DNA of 64,000 nucleotides from Varroa destructor (Eukaryota; Arthropoda; Arachnida; Mesostigmata; Varroidae): NCBI RefSeq assembly GCF_002443255.2, contig NW_019211454.1, positions 36,057,877-36,121,876 of the forward strand, given 5' to 3'. Below, piece by piece: positions 12,593 to 27,076 of the stretch. The first letter of the stretch is position 1. The number at the start of each line of letters is the position of its first letter. Under the pieces are notes generated by a model. That model saw nothing but the letters and a program-made list of their open reading frames with translations. It ran no database searches and was not told the DNA's origin. Made by a program: the position numbers and the translations under genes.

Positions 12593-12900
12593 TTAAATCC
12601 GACTTGCCGACCGTTGATGGACAACCATGTGTATGGTAACACTGCTCTTCTGAGTCGCTCTATAAGGGCACAGCGGGCACTTGTATGGCTTCTCGCCCGT
12701 ATGAACACGCTCGTGGACAACATAGTGTCCTTTCTTATTGGTCGAATACGGACATACGGGACATTGGTAACGCATTGGTCCTGGGCTTGGATGTAACGCC
12801 TTTCGACCTCTGCCAAGCGCGTGTTGAATCTGCTTCACCGAGTCAATGATGATAGGGGTAAGGTCAAGGCCACGCGACGCAGTTGCGGCTGATACTATCG
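12593..12900 (-). CDS. Alternative C-terminal zinc-finger exon, two C2H2 fingers with TGEKPY linker
   Basis: Acceptor CGATAATTACAG with CG following, in the common splice phase. The exon gives 101 residues and a TAA stop. The first 40 residues are hydrophobic to basic, without a domain. Finger 1 uses C46, C49, H62 and H66; finger 2 uses C74, C77, H90 and H94. They are joined by the canonical linker TGEKPY, which supports sequence-specific DNA binding. Both fingers have the CPxCPY wording and end a few residues before the stop. The HERVHTGE core is shared with the 21528-22174 exon on the same strand and the 48067-48617 exon on the other strand. No start codon fits before the fingers other than one inside the presumed intron. 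Confidence 0.9.
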
Positions 12901-15900
12901 CTGTAATTATCGGAACGAAACAGATAAGACAAGTGACAATAACAGACATAATAGTATATTAAAATAATCCAATAAATCATCGTAATCGCAGCATCGACAG
13001 ATGGCCAGTCGTTAACTAGGAAAGGGTTGAAAAAATAGCGATATTAGTGAAAGCTTTGTTGTTTATATGCATGTAAACAAGATAAAAGAAAAAGTACCCG
13101 TAACTGTGCTTGTTCATTTATTTAAAATTCAAGCGTTTACGAGCTCAAACAGATAATCCAGAATCAGCAGAAATCCTGCAGCAGAAGAGTCGGTCCTTGG
13201 ATTACAGGTGGTAATCTGTAAGAACAACGCGTTTCTTAGTGATGTGTCATACAATCTTAAAGACCAATATATACATAGGACTAGAAAGTCATACTCATAA
13301 AATAATACAAGAATCCTTAGAAGACATATTCGAGGCGCTATTTAATTATGTAATAGTTGCCGCTCTCTTCCATCATAGACAGGCCTTTCTCTTCCTGTAC
13401 TAATAATTGGCCTGCCTGTTCCGCTGACTCGCTTAAGGTGTTATTACATAATAATAATAATATGCACAACGTATATATAAAGCAATCGTACGTACCAGTA
13501 TATACGATTCTGCTGTTCGAATCGCTACGCAGCGACCTAAATAATAGGGTGTAGATCGCTTATAGTGTACGCATCAGTTTCAATAGAATGTCGATGCCAT
13601 CATTCGTTAAACGAGCTCCACGAAAACTACAGTACCAATAAGTTACTCTGTTATCATTGCCTTATCGCACGTAAATGCGAATGAATACCGTTGCAACTGT
13701 ACGCGGCGCTATAGCGAGAACGGCTTCCGGCAGGGTGGACAATGGTTCTGCTTAAGACCTTCATCTTGTCGCACATGCCTATTAAAATGCTAGATCCTCT
13801 CAAGATCTTACCACATGGTTGGCGGGAACTCCTAGATCAACTTTGACGATGCATAATCAAGTAAATGCCTCCATCGACTTCATAAAGCGCCGCTATCCGG
13901 TTGGTCTCCATAACGAAATCCAACCCTTTCGTGTTGATAATCCCAGTATCGATAACCTTAGGTCCATCTTCGGGTTTGATCTGCCGATATTTGATCGACA
14001 TCGCTACTTTAGTAGCAAAAACATGTTCCGCAAGCAGAACATTCTGCTTCCAAATGCACGTCATTTTGTAGTTGTGATCTTTCGTAAGTGGAGACGTAAC
14101 GTCTTGAGGTCCAAATTGGGTCATTAAGGCTTTAGAGCTATTTTCATCGTGTACGTCAGCACGATGACGTTGATCGCAACGTGACGCTCAGTGCCCACTT
14201 TAGAACTAAGTGTTTTAAATAGGGGCTGCTCTCCTTAGTCAACCACTAACCGTTAACGTTGCTAGCACGACTTTGTAACAATTTAACCGAGTAATTTCTG
14301 TCTCTCACTTATTGCCTGGCCATTTACAGGTCCGAGAGCTGTAAACGACGATGCGTCAATACGTCACTCCGTAACGAGATTTTGTCATCGAACGTGAACG
14401 CACTAGCTACAAGGTGGGGAGGACCAATTCGTGGTTATGATGATGATGATGAGTGAACTGAATTGCATTCAGTAAAACAATGAAAAACAGTAGGACGATA
14501 TGGTAAAAGTGCAGCACTGCACGCTATACTTTATTATCATACTCTTTATAATAGTTAATGCGTCCAGACTTGGTTGGCGAAAATCCTGTCGTTCCAATTA
14601 TTTTTCTTTGTGATTTTCGGTAAATCGAATTATCTGCAAGAAACGTAAAGAATATTATTGGTGTTCGTTATGTACAATGTAAATTAACATTATCGTGTGG
14701 CGAGATCAAACCTTTCAAGGAAAAAACTGATCACTGAAAACAGTTCCGCGTTATAAATCTACTGGCTCACTTTATTCCGAACCTGGAACAAACTTAGTTC
14801 TATAGAATAGGTGTTTACATAGTTATTTGTTTTTCGTTCTTCCTTTATAGTTGGCTACCTAGTTTAACCTATGTTTCCACAAAGTCATGTACATCATGCT
14901 CGACGAGACTGTCCTGCAATATAACAACATACATTCTATACATTGACTAAGTGTGTCTATCAGTGGCGTCTTTATGTAATATTTCTATTTTAGTGGCAGC
15001 CGTCTAAGAACATAATAAAGCGAACTGTTGTGTTCTTGGTAAAGATGTGCTAACTGAAAGGGGCTAGAATTCATTCGTATGTACTTCGACTCAAAAACGT
15101 CAAAAAACACATTACCCATATTTCTGCATGTCGGTACATTACCTAAACGGATAAGTGACATAACATATATGCACCGCAATGAGACCGTTAAGGTTTTAGC
15201 ACTAAAGTGAGTCTCTCGGCTATGCACTTTTTTGAATTCAATTTATATCTTGTACATTTGCCAACAAATAGATAAATCGTAAGTAATTTTGACTTATTTA
15301 CATAGTCATAGATTCGCAAAACTTTATTAACCATGGATGTCAAGCTAATTGTCAATTGAAATCATGTCCGCAGCCCTACGCCGTGTCTGAAGGCCAACAA
15401 CATTTTGGGGTCAACTAGGCCAGCTTTACGAGCCCAATCGGCGCAATCAACACACTCAATAAATTAATGAATTTATATAAACTATTGTTTTTCCACAAAG
15501 ATCATCGAATATTCGGTCAAAACATACTTCCTTAAATTAGATTACATATAAGGAGCTAATGGGTAAACAATAGATGCTATGTATCTCGTGAACAGTTAAA
15601 CCTTATGCGAAACATATAGAGCGCTTTAAAAGCGATGGACCATATATAGTCTGGAAACAAATACTTTACTTTCGCACTAAGGAGACGTAATCTCTATCCA
15701 GAGTGTAGGAACAAGAACGGTAGCAATCATAGGAATAATAATGTGCAAAATAATGCGTGTAATATAAAGCTAACATGGTGTAGTGGTACAGTAAGTATAG
15801 GATGACTGGTTGTATTGGCTCTGTTGTGCTGGTCTGCATTTACACACAGGCCCTGTGAGGCATGATCCCTCTGCCCCCGTGCTTAGTTAAAATGATCATC

Positions 15901-16241
15901 AACTCCGGTGTTCGGAGGGGTAGTATCATACAACAAGAAACAGCTGTGGAGCTAAAAGTTTCCTATCGGCGGTTATTTACATAAGCGGTTTGTTAGCCGG
16001 CAGGATCTCGTGAGGCTGAATGAAGCTAAGGCTGCAATGAGCTGTCGAACGATGTAGACTAGTGAGCCGTACACCGCTATTAAGAAAATAATAAATTAAT
16101 GCAACTTCTCTACTTGGTTTACTCGTCTGTTCTGTTATTCCATAAAAATGGATAATACATCTTGGAGTTACCAATTATGATCGGGCACTACCACCAGCTC
16201 CGCCTCAAGAAAAACTTACAAACTGCATGCGCGAAAGCATT
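12901..16241. other. Intronic stretch
   Basis: No finger exon is seen. A segment at 13819-14127 is open on both strands and is listed separately. A short (ATG)n run lies at 14437-14452. A plus-strand acceptor with a long pyrimidine tract ends at 14329. The rest is AT-rich, without features I can support. Confidence 0.5.
13837..14124 (-). other. Unidentified segment open on both strands
   Basis: The minus-strand frame encodes 95 residues from ATG to stop. The plus-strand frame over the same bases encodes about 102. The stretch is less AT-rich than its flanks. The minus-strand product includes KVIDTGIINTKGLDFV, which is protein-like but not assignable. It could be a decayed mobile element or a chance result of locally higher GC. 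Confidence 0.2.
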
Positions 16242-16507
16242 TTAAAGAAGCATAGGAATCTGGTGTATGACACCTTTATGACTGCGAAGGATATCCCCCG
16301 TGAGAAAACGCTTCCCACAGATGTCACACTCGTACGGCTCGCTGCCTGAATGATGACGAAGATGTTTGAGTAATGACTTTCGAGCGCCAAACTGCTTGCC
16401 ACAAAAAGTACACTTCAATCGAACGCTGCTCTCAATGTCAAGCGATGGGTAAACCATTGCACGAGCCTCGACTTCTGTAGGCAGGCTCATCAACGGATCC
16501 AAACTAC
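16242..16507 (-). CDS. Alternative C-terminal zinc-finger exon, two C2H2 fingers
   Basis: Acceptor AGCTGTTACAG with GT following, in the common phase. The exon gives 87 residues. Finger 1 uses C32, C35, H48 and H52 (CTFCGKQF). Finger 2 uses C60, C63, H76 and H81 (CDICGKRF, His-X4-His). The linker is HSGSEPY, a variant of HTGEKPY. The CGKxF wording is Kruppel-like, distinct from the CPYCPY wording of the neighbours, so the finger pair probably differs in DNA preference. The exon ends five residues after the last finger His in a hydrophobic IPMLL. It is compact and has no credible start codon of its own. Confidence 0.88.
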
Positions 16508-19500
16508 CTGTAACAGCTGTTGTAAGCCAAAAAACACGACGATATTAATCAATCAAGGTTTGTAATATTCGTATGAATTAGTCTTGTCAAAAATCAACTA
16601 TCTGCTCATTGCTAAATAGGCAGTACGTCAAAGCTAGGGTATCCTCCTATCTTTAGTAAACATGCCAAAGTTATAAAAATAATAAATAGCATTGTTGAGT
16701 GGGGGCATTTACGAAACAGTGGCAAATACGTGCGCTATCAGGTACCACTTGATGAAGGCAAGTTCTTCAACACTACTTCCAACGGTCACTGAGAGTCCAA
16801 TATACATGACTGGAATGTAAGGTACTAGAATAATACTAGTCTTCGACACGGTAGGGCTTTAGGAATGTTCTCCTTTATAATTAAATTAACGAAAAAACGA
16901 GTGGAAGACAAGAATCTACATCGATGGATATGACCGTTTCATTGTGGTCATAGTCCCGAAAAGCCCAGGCATAGGAAATTCTTTACGCAAATTAATAGAA
17001 ACACTACATATAATTTCCATGTACTTGAAATTTTCCGCTTGAAAGGGTAATTACTTAAGTTCAAAGCAGCACAACAAGCGTCATGTCAGATCGAAATAAC
17101 TTCAACTGTTATCAGTAACGCTTACGCGCCTCACAAGGGAAACATGAATTTTAATGCGGACATCGATGACGTGAATGCGTATAGGACTTCTCCTAAACGT
17201 CCCTTTTCGCTCACCTCTAGGTTCCCGTGATATAAAAAATACGGTGCTCTCCAGTTTGAGGCAACGTTCGCACAGAGTCAAGGCTTAAATGCTTCGTTGA
17301 TGCTGGATGCTATTATGTGCGAAAAATATACTTTTTAGTCTGTGAAGCCTCAATGTTTTTAGCAATAATCTCGTCGCCATTTAGCCGATGTATACAATAC
17401 CTCTGAGGCATTAACAAATAGTATAAGGTGTCCTATCACATCTCCATTACGATACATACATTACGAAATAGTAATCATCATTTTGTGAATATAAATTAGT
17501 CTCTATTATTTTAGGACTTTTTTATGTTTTCCCCATTTGCCTACAAAACACTAGATGGCCTGATAGATCTTGGGGACTACCGGATGCCTTTGTTGAACCA
17601 AGGCCAGACGCGTACCTATTTCGGAGTCTTTTACGAGCTATTCAGCGACCTATGCATTACGAATAATAGCAGTTTCTTGCTGCAAATAATTGGAACTAGG
17701 ATCTTTACAATCTACAGCATGTTTTTTTTATAATGCGAACATGTTCATAACTAGTACGCAACTGTGAAACATAAAGTCTTTTAACAAAATCAGTGCTTAA
17801 TTAGCAAGTACGAAATTTCAGAAAAGACAGAGTCTGACTAATTTCTTCACAGTTATTGTTTATAAAGTATTGTTGGTATTCCACTTATGTTAATGGAACA
17901 AACGCAGCTTGCCTATACGAAAACAATTTGACCTTACAATCCGTGCACATATCTGATCTATTAATAGATGTTTATAAAAAGCAACAGACAAAAATCCATC
18001 CGAAGAGATGAATGCGATGGTCCTATTCATTTTCGTCTTGCTAATTTACCAGAGCTTAGCTAACAACACTTCCCACGGTCATGACCTCGTCCCTTAGGGC
18101 AGTTCTCGGTTTTAACGCCAGTTATATGTTAGTTGTGTTTATCCTTACGTAACTGATCTTCTTGGGAGAAATCATATTGATTATTTTGCATCCGAAAAAA
18201 AAAAAAGCAGTAACTGTAATGATATCGTTGCGTCAAAGCTGTCAGTTCTAAATTTAACCCACGCCGGTACTGATCCAATGATATCGCGAATCCATGATCG
18301 TTTTGTGGGTTGCATTTTAGTACGAAAGTTAAATACTTAAAATCGGATTCACATAGTTTTTCATACTATTTAAAAATTAACATGCTATCAATGAATGGCT
18401 CTTGCGACTCTGCTGTAAAAAGAGATCTGAATTAATACCGCGTAATGGATTTCTTTGAAAAAGCTAAATTTGATATTATATATCTGCCGGACCTCGAACA
18501 ATATTTTTCATACGTCTATCGAAACATTTTCGCAGTTGTACATACTCGATGTTATCATATATACAATAACGTAAAAACACATGTTACTCCACATTAACAG
18601 GAGAAAGTGTGAAAGTAAAGCGATAATAGCAGAGATTTTTGGAATAAATTCTTTGCAACTGTTGAAGCTCTGGGACTGATAGTGGGCAAGTAGAACAACA
18701 AGCCCAGGCCAAGGTCGCGGTTCGATAGTTAGCCCAATTTCCGTTCCTTTGCCGAAATGATCTGATTACACAAACAATAATATGCAGTAATTTAAATGGC
18801 TAACAAGTACAGATCTGTGCCATACTGTCTTTTCGAAATTTCACATATTGACAAGTAATTATCAACAGATGAAAAACTAGCTTAGTTTTACAATGGTTCT
18901 CGTTCAATATAGGCTACAACCCTATAAGTACACTCTTGATTTCATCATGCAGGTTGTTGACTAACGCCGTGACAGGGTTCGGACTAGATGTTTATGCCTA
19001 CATATAGTCCTTTAGTTTACAGTTTTGACCTGCCTTGCAAGTATCGACCTTAATTTCTACTTGTCCTGGCGAAACATCGGTAGAACTACTGCAGATTCAG
19101 ATACGCACATAATGATGCTAGAATGCAGCGAAAAACAAACATATATTTTTCTTTTCAGCACGACTATATCATTCTGGTAAATAACTGCTGTGATAAGCCA
19201 TATATTCAGACGCTATTTCTGTTTAATTTGTAAAGTATAGTGCAACGTTATACCAGTGTGCCCCTTTTATAAAGGATTACATAGTGAGGAAAATAGTTGA
19301 TTTTTGAGAAAATCCCCAGAGGTCGTTTAGCTATCTAATCCGATATTTTTTTAGGTTTTTGAGTTTCTGGTTTAGGCACTATACCGTTTCAAATGACCAC
19401 TTTAGATCGGTAGGGTAATTAAATACGAAGAATCACATCGGGTGGAACTTGTCATTAACAGTTTGATAAGGAAATATGTTGGTCATTTCTATCACGCGTG

Positions 19501-21272
19501 TTTGAAATGAATTATTGTTGACTTACTTTAAATGTAAAAAAAATTAAATCAATAAATAAATGTTTATTCGTACTTACCTCGCCATTACATATTCGCACAA
19601 AATTTTGGACAAAATTAAAATATATTATTGCAACCGCAAATGCTCCAGGCAAAAATGTACTAAACAGAGCATAGGTCCTATGGGTTTAAATCACGACGCT
19701 TTATGGCGTTTCCTGACTCATTAAGGCCTACCATAAGCACATATAGATTTCATTTACTATAGATGACGTTTCTGGAATATGGTGGCCAGCGTTAAGATCG
19801 GTACAACATTTATGCCCCTTGCCGTAACAACTCAGCGCAAACTCAGGTTACCTGTAAGAAAAGCGCACTTTAGAATTGATTTTCGAATCGAGAGCTCGTT
19901 TTCGATCAGTCTATGTCATACGAAGTTGTCTTCGAAGATGTAAGTTCAACAAATAGAATCCAAAAAACGATCTAATCGAACAAGACAAATACACCTTTTC
20001 TATGTGAATGTAATGAAATGAGTATACTTTTATTACCCTTTTCAGTCCATAGTTCAATAATTTCCTAATTCAATTATATCCATATTGATATTGCTTACTA
20101 TTAATACGGCTGGTATATTCCACAATCATCTAGAAACGAATCGTTCTCTGTTGTTGGTTGGTTCGCTTCGTAGGCCCAAACATGTCGTAACGTCTTTTGT
20201 TTTGTATATACCTAGCATATGTTCTAATGAGTACGTAGCCGATTAGCATGTGCTATTGTCGCAGTTCAATAGTCATACAACTTAAGAACTTACTTAGAAC
20301 AGCGGAATACATCTTCATCACATATCATCATACATAGATAACTGTCACGAATCGTCACGATGTTGCGTGCATATTAGCTAAAGCTTAAACGATAAAGTAC
20401 ATAATAACAATAGAGCAAAAGTAATGCTAAAAAGATATGGCACAGTCTTGGCAAAGCTTGTGACGAAAATGGTGTCATATGTGATACCAACGTAATAGGG
20501 AAAAGTTTACGCCTTTTGCAGCAGCAAAAGCGTTACAAGGCTTTTATAGTCACTTCCTTCCCAGTGACTAGCACGAGAAACAAAGAGATGAGATTATGTA
20601 CATTTTGGCTTGTCTGAGGACGAAGAGAGTTATTCACTGACTGACAGAAATACCTAATGTAGATATGACTAGATTGAGTCCAAATGCTGCATACATCCAT
20701 GCAAGACCAGCGAGTAGAATCTGCTTGTGATCACTGGCCGCGTCGTTTGTTACTAGAAAGGATATCTTCATTCTTCGGCGTATGTCTAACCAGCCCTCTG
20801 AATATATGACTATTACATTATACTCGAAAACAGTAAACATTATTCTGGCCTGTCAGTTAAGTTTACACGAAATACGTACCCTGTTACATGCAAGAGAGTG
20901 TGTATGTGTCGAACGATAACATTATTCATGAATTTTTGGTTTCGACCTGAAAACCAATACAAAAGGCAGCACATTTCAGCGTAGATGCAGCTGAAAGCTT
21001 TGGCTTTGTTTTTCGTTTGGTTCATTATTTGGCCCTTTCTTGTTTATATGTCTCTGTTATATAACTAACAAAATAACAGTAGGATTGCATGTATGCACGC
21101 ATGGCAATACATGAGCTTATCACGTTAAGTCTGGCTGTGACGGCTTAACCACTGGTGTATAACGTGCTACAGGTAAACGTTTTTTTTCCATTTCAAATGC
21201 TAGCCTCTAATTTTCATCTAGATGGCTTTTACTGTGAACCGTTTGTACAGTCTTGCTCTCATTGATCAAATA

Positions 21273-21278
21273 TTTATT
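21273..21278 (-). terminator. Polyadenylation signal AATAAA
   Basis: A minus-strand AATAAA lies about 250 bases beyond the stop of the 21528-22174 exon, a plausible distance for a 3' UTR. The hexamer is common in AT-rich DNA, so this is only supportive. Confidence 0.4.
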
Positions 21279-21404
21279 CACCCAATGAGTGTATAAGAGG
21301 CATAGTTACGGTCGGCTGGCTCCACGACCCCCTTTAATTAACTGTTCAATGTCTCCGCAGGAAATGGCGTCCCCAGTGGCCGATACACTCGTCGTACATC
21401 CATA

Positions 21405-21450
21405 CATATATATATATATGTGTGTGTGTGTGTGTATGTGTGTGTGTGTA
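21405..21450. repeat. (TA)n/(TG)n compound microsatellite
   Basis: A TA run passes directly into TG dinucleotides with two TATG interruptions. It lies in the presumed 3' UTR of the neighbouring minus-strand exon. Confidence 0.9.
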
Positions 21451-21527
21451 TGTCTATATATTAATCTAGTACCAAGTTTATATACCTATATAATACATGT
21501 TGTTGTTGAGAGGTTTGCTGTTTTCTG

Positions 21528-22174
21528 TTACGAAAAAACACCGGGATGGTGAATTTTCTTGTGGAACTTCAAGTTCGATAGTTGGGTAAACCTCTTCGTG
21601 CATATTTCGCATTCGTATGGCTTCTCCCCTGTATGTGTTCGTACGTGAGTTTGAAGCGCGTTTTTATAACCAAATCGCTTTCCACACAAACCACAGCTAT
21701 ATGGCCGTTCGCCGGTGTGTACCCTTTCGTGGACTATGCGCGAACCTGCATCTCTTGCCATATATGGGCAGAAGCTACATTTGAAACGCGCGGGACGAGG
21801 AGTACGAGCTTTCAGACTTGTAACGCTGCCGCCAGCGACACCACCGCTGCTGGCGCCTGCATTGATCGATTTTAGCTTTAACGAAGGCGTACCAACAGCG
21901 TGATGTTGATTCAATGAAGATGCTGAGGTGGACACGAGACCGGTTTCCCCTCTGGAATTGCCGCTAGAGGTCGGATTAAAGCTCGACGACATCGTGTGCG
22001 GGTGGTGAGGATGGTGAGGGTGGTGTCGTCGTTGCGAGTGTGAAGAACTATGCAACACCATCATGCTAAGATGTTCACCGGTTATTGGTGCTCCCAAAAA
22101 CGACATCGAGTTCATGGAGTCGTAAGGGGCTTCATCGGCCGTCGGGCTCGGCACGTCTCCATACACACATACTT
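21528..22174 (-). CDS. Alternative C-terminal zinc-finger exon, three C2H2 fingers, with His/Pro and Ser-rich leader
   Basis: Acceptor TTTGCTTTGCAG with AA following, a very good consensus, in the common phase. The exon gives 214 residues. Residues 1-125 are disordered: a HHPHHPHHPHT stretch, then Ser, Gly and Ala rich sequence. Three fingers end the exon: C132, C135, H148, H152; C160, C163, H176, H180; and C188, C191, H204, H208. Both linkers are canonical (TGERPY, TGEKPY), so this is a classic three-finger DNA-binding array. Only five residues follow the last finger. Finger 1 has the HERVHTGE core seen in the 12593-12900 and 48067-48617 exons. This is the best candidate in the window for a free-standing ZF gene, but it has no upstream ATG and the acceptor is strong. 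Confidence 0.92.
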
Positions 22175-25100
22175 CTGCAAAGCAAAACGCTTAGTGAGTT
22201 AAATTGAGTCTATTTGCACTCTGAGGGGGTTGTCGCTTAGGGTCTGCAGACACAAATTTGTTGCAAGAGTTGCACATTGGAGAAGGACGAAACAGGCTTG
22301 TGGAGAGAAATTTCGTTTTTATTGTATAAAAACAGCTCTGTAAAGATCTTGCTACATCTTCTCCAAAGAATTTAACTGAACGGCATTCCTGCCCATTACC
22401 ATTTTGCATGTTCATCATTCACGATAGATGTATCTGGGCCCATTTAATGTATTATGGCAGATACTCTTTGGCTGTAGATTGCTGATGAGGTGTATGGCAA
22501 ACCGAGCATGAGGCTCGTAGTAATCAATCGCTAACCGCGCTTGAACAGTTGTTTTATTTAGTTAACCAATTAGACAGAACTGTACAGATCAACTTGAATG
22601 CGGCTGTTCAACCAAAAACTCGAGTCTGTTTAACGGAAACCTCCATGATATCGAACAATAATCTAAGCTTGACATGAGAATAATTGCGTTACGACTCCAT
22701 AATTTTTGTCAGTAACAGATGGACCAGGATCTACCGGAGTACACAAAAGCTAACTGATTAATTATTATTTTATAATATTAATATAAAATAACGGTGTCAG
22801 CATGTCCAAGTAGCTTTTTGTCCGGTGTCTGAGGCATATGAATGTTATTATTATATAACTCACTGACGAACCCTGAAAACGCTGACATACCGAACAAAAT
22901 ACAGTGAACCAAATTTGAAGACGTGATATTTAAATGAGTCGGTAGCTACGTGCATCACTGGCTTGTTTAAACAAACGTTTCGGGGATGAATCATTAGATA
23001 TCATAGGAATTACTTTGTATCAGAATTGCTTCGTAAATAGTGTAGATCTATACTGATTAATAGTCGCACTACAATGCCACTCAATTTTCAGTTTACGTGC
23101 CGTTTTATTTAGAGGTATACAGTAAATCTTACTGTCAAATTTCAAGGTCTGCGTAAACAGCAAATTTTTTTTTCGGGCGTATCGTAGCGAATAGTAGATA
23201 CAGGGGGTAGAGGCTGTCTATCGCCGATTACACTACATTGAATCAGCCAGTTGTATCAGTCTGCCAAGTTCGAGCACATGTCTAAGCTTCGGTTGTATCA
23301 GTCAGTATGCTTATTTGAAAAGCATCATGTTCATTCGGTTTTAAGACCTCGCATAGAACGCCACTAGGCTGGGTGGAATTGTGCTAGTTGTTGTATATCA
23401 AACGATGCTGGTAATTATCTTAACTAGCACGTTAGATACGTCGATAAGCCAAGGTAAGATGCATTATAAACTTAAATTGTTCAAATGAAGCTTGATGCTT
23501 TCCTACTCGGCCTGCAACGGCTCGTCGGTCTTCCGTCGGCTTCACTCCATCGGCCGAGAGAGTGACAACCATAATTTTCAGTCTATCCATAGTTGATCAA
23601 CAACAGCCAGCGATAGGCTCGTCGCAATGGATCAAACTTTTGCCGCATTAGTTTCGCGTCTCCCTCCTGTTTTTCAGAGCCGCTCCTTGGCATCCGCGTC
23701 TAATATTCGAAAAACAAAAATAGCAATAATAATAACAATTATCAAACACGAACCGTATAAGTCCGACTCCGTGTCTGTTGTTGCTGCTAAAGTATGGTTC
23801 CCAGTCTCTCAGCAGACTTTACCAACAGCAACAAACCTTTTGTTGGACGGCCTTTTTCGCTACGTCCCGTCCGTCATCTTTTGACAGAAGCTATAGCACC
23901 GATATCAGCAGATCTACAGAAAACAGCGCGGCCAAAAATAGCCGTGCAAATTAAAATTATATCTTATGGGCTCCCCCTGATCATGCTGATGATAACGTCG
24001 TGTTGCTGCCCCCCGTTGTTGTTGTTTTTGTTGATGTCGTCTGCTCCTTCTGCCGTTGTCTCTGCTGCTGCTGTAAGTTCTGCTGGTGCCACCGAGGCAT
24101 TGGTTTATGCACCTTTGCTACAGCTGTCCAGGCCGGCCATTGCGAGCGTAGTGTAAGGTATCGCTGATTACTACTTGCCAGGAACAGCTGAAGCCGCTGC
24201 ATTGCTAGCAGTATCTTTTCGTCCAGTCGCTGCTTACTCCAATACGATGATGACCAGAGCGTCAGCTGCCCGTACAGCTTACTACCAACGGCTATATAGA
24301 AGCAGCAGCAGAAACGGTAGTCGTAGAACTAGGAGTTGGCCGCTGAACAATATGAAGAGCGAACATAGACGCGAAGGAACGAAGAGACGCAACGTAGATC
24401 AGAAAGAAGCTGCCGATTATACTGACAGAGATGCAGTTGAAGCAACGCTGGCAGAAAAAGCCAAAAAATTAAAGCAGGCGAAGAAGAAGAAAAATAAATG
24501 AGTATGGGAAAGCAGAACTGAGAAGGTGCGCAACCGGTGCTCCGGGCGTTGGTGATCATGAAAATGTACGCGAGACTGTCCCGTTGTAATTGGTGATTCT
24601 CGGTGAACGCAGATCAATTACCAGACGCACTGTATCGTACGTGACCTCTGCCCATTAGATAGCCGTAGGCTGACAGTTGAGCAGGGGTTGCTTGGTGTGA
24701 CGGAGTGAAAGACACAATGTGGAAACTTCTGTATCCGGCACCATCAAATGAATGTCATTTTCTATTCTGTTGCTGGTGTTAGAGCATTGGAGATAAGGCA
24801 GTCTCTTTTATCTAAATCGGACTGTAGCTACTACGGCCGGAGTGCAGCTTAGGCTAGATAACGGGTTCGAGCGTTGATTAGATAGCGTACTCCCTAAACA
24901 GGCATATCCGATTCACTACGATATTAATCGTGTAGGTCCTCCATGAACGTGTGTGCCGTACGTTTTCGCCAGTCCTATCGTAGGGCTTGTCTGCAAGGAA
25001 AATCCTGTGAGTGACTACAAACAAGCTTTACTCAGTTCTAAACAAATAAGTGGCCAACATATAACTCGTCTATTTTAGGTCCAAAAATCAAATTAGAAGG

Positions 25101-27076
25101 TAGCATTTCAAGATATCACAAAGAGAAAGAACGGACATCGAGGAACACAGCGCCGTCACTGTATTGTATAAAAAGTTTTGGTGCTTTTGTTTGTTGTAAA
25201 AAAGTTTGGTGACGAGAGGAGATAACAAAAAATGGAAAAATCACAAAAACAAGAAAAGTATTGTACTGTTTCAAAATTATGACATACTCATATGGCTGCT
25301 ATACATCATGCCGACATGCAAGAAGTGGAAAGAGACCAAGTAAGCTGGTAGAAGTAATGCTATGAAGTAATGTAAGATTATCCACACTCATTCAAAGCTA
25401 CAAAAAAAGGAAAGGAGTGCCTACAAAAATAAGGTAACTGTAACGATTCACGGAAAAAAACTGAAATTTTTTGATACATGTTTTGTGCATTCAGCTTGTT
25501 TTGTTAAGGCCAGAGCTATTAGATGGAACAATTTTCGATCAATCACAAGCTAACAGTGGGCGGCAGTGTATATTAAAGTTAAGCATTCAGGCAAAATCAA
25601 GCGATCCCATAACACAACAAATACCACACAAAGCAATAAATTTAAAGGCGACATGCGGATTTCATTTTCTCAAGAGATGTACACAATACATAACAGTTTT
25701 GTTAACTAGTTTTCTTTATTTCTTATATGGAAAATGGGTGATTCTTAACCTCCATGTCACTATTGAGCTTTGATACGGGATAGGCTTGCCGGATAGCTAA
25801 GAAGTCTTGCATTTCGTACGCACATGTAATATAAGCGAACGTATAGTCACAGTTTGTTTAGTTAAAATGATATGAATATGTATTGACAACTATTTACAGG
25901 TAAGATTTCTATATTATACTGTATCAATAGCGCATTTTGGCAGCGTTTCGACGAAAAAGCGAGGTAATTATCTAAACGAGTTTCGTCTATTCTTATAGGC
26001 AAAAAAATCATTGCATGACCTAGATTGGTCCTTTGCCGGTTAAAGGTTATATCTCTTTATTTTGCCATTATTAGCAGGTATAAATCAACCAGATGTATAT
26101 AAGTATATATTACTATAATATGAGAAGACAGTGTGGTTTAGGAGGCTAATGCACAACTCACCACAATTAAAATTTCAGCGTTGGCAGATGGGTATTATGG
26201 TACATTGTTACTATTTGTTGGGGAAATAGCTAAATAAGCTAAGCAAAACCTGTGTCTGATAACTAATGACTAACGGTTTTCTATGACATAAATGATAAAG
26301 CTTTTCCACTTCTGCACAGTTAAGATATAGAATGCTGTTGTACCCTCAGTGTCCTTCTATGGGCTTCTACAGCGTTTTAGAACGCAGAATGTATAGATTA
26401 GTATTATTCTGAGTAAAATCGTGACCGTCACGACCAATAACTTCAATCACCGGCTAGATGATCGCCTTGTATCCATAACTACTATAATTTCTCGTAAATG
26501 TACATAAACGAATTATACCAAGAGGGTTAATTAACAGTGAGCTAGACGCTCTACATCAGGAATAGTGGTTTAAATCAAAGATGGTCCTTGTCCACAATTT
26601 GCTGTCCTTCAATTAGTAGGTTCTTTTGTCAAAGTATTACCTAACGCATCGTTGAGCATAATCCTATTAGACATAACTATGTTGTAAAAAATCTATACGT
26701 TATTTCGGAATAAATAAATAAACTAGAAGTCGTGTGGCAGGGGTGAGTGCAGAATTAATAATTTTTATGTGCTTTAATTTAAGCGGGTCCAGTCGCTTCT
26801 GTATACATGGTAAACAGCCCTATGGTGACTGCTGCAATGCTGACAATTTGTAAGGAGGCGAATCAGGCCAATTCCGACAAGTTGTTGGCTACCTATCTTT
26901 ATAACTGCTACTCTTCATGAACTACCGCAATTATTAGCATTCATTTATTTGTACGCCCATACGCATACAAACCAGTCATGGGATAGCACATTATAGAAAC
27001 GCATGGCCGAGCAAACCTAGTTGTAATGATAGTACGAAGTACCAGGCATAGGCATTACTGGCAGGCACGAACCATA

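Larger units (their letters stand above)
16508..21527. other. 5-kb intronic stretch
   Basis: AT-rich, without recognisable coding exons. On the minus strand a near-ideal donor (GGCGAG then GTAAGTAC) lies at about 19576, but I could not define an exon before it. On the plus strand an acceptor ending at 17514 is followed by a 72-codon open frame without a domain. (TA)n and (TG)n are at 21405-21450. Confidence 0.5.

Noticed and set aside
17515..17733. Plus-strand frame behind an ATTTTAG acceptor
   Set aside because: Phase 0, no domain, AT-rich codons; indistinguishable from chance.
23627..24617. Several 60-120-codon frames on both strands
   Set aside because: Low-complexity GCTGCTG-type sequence gives overlapping frames without domains; more likely UTR or promoter DNA.
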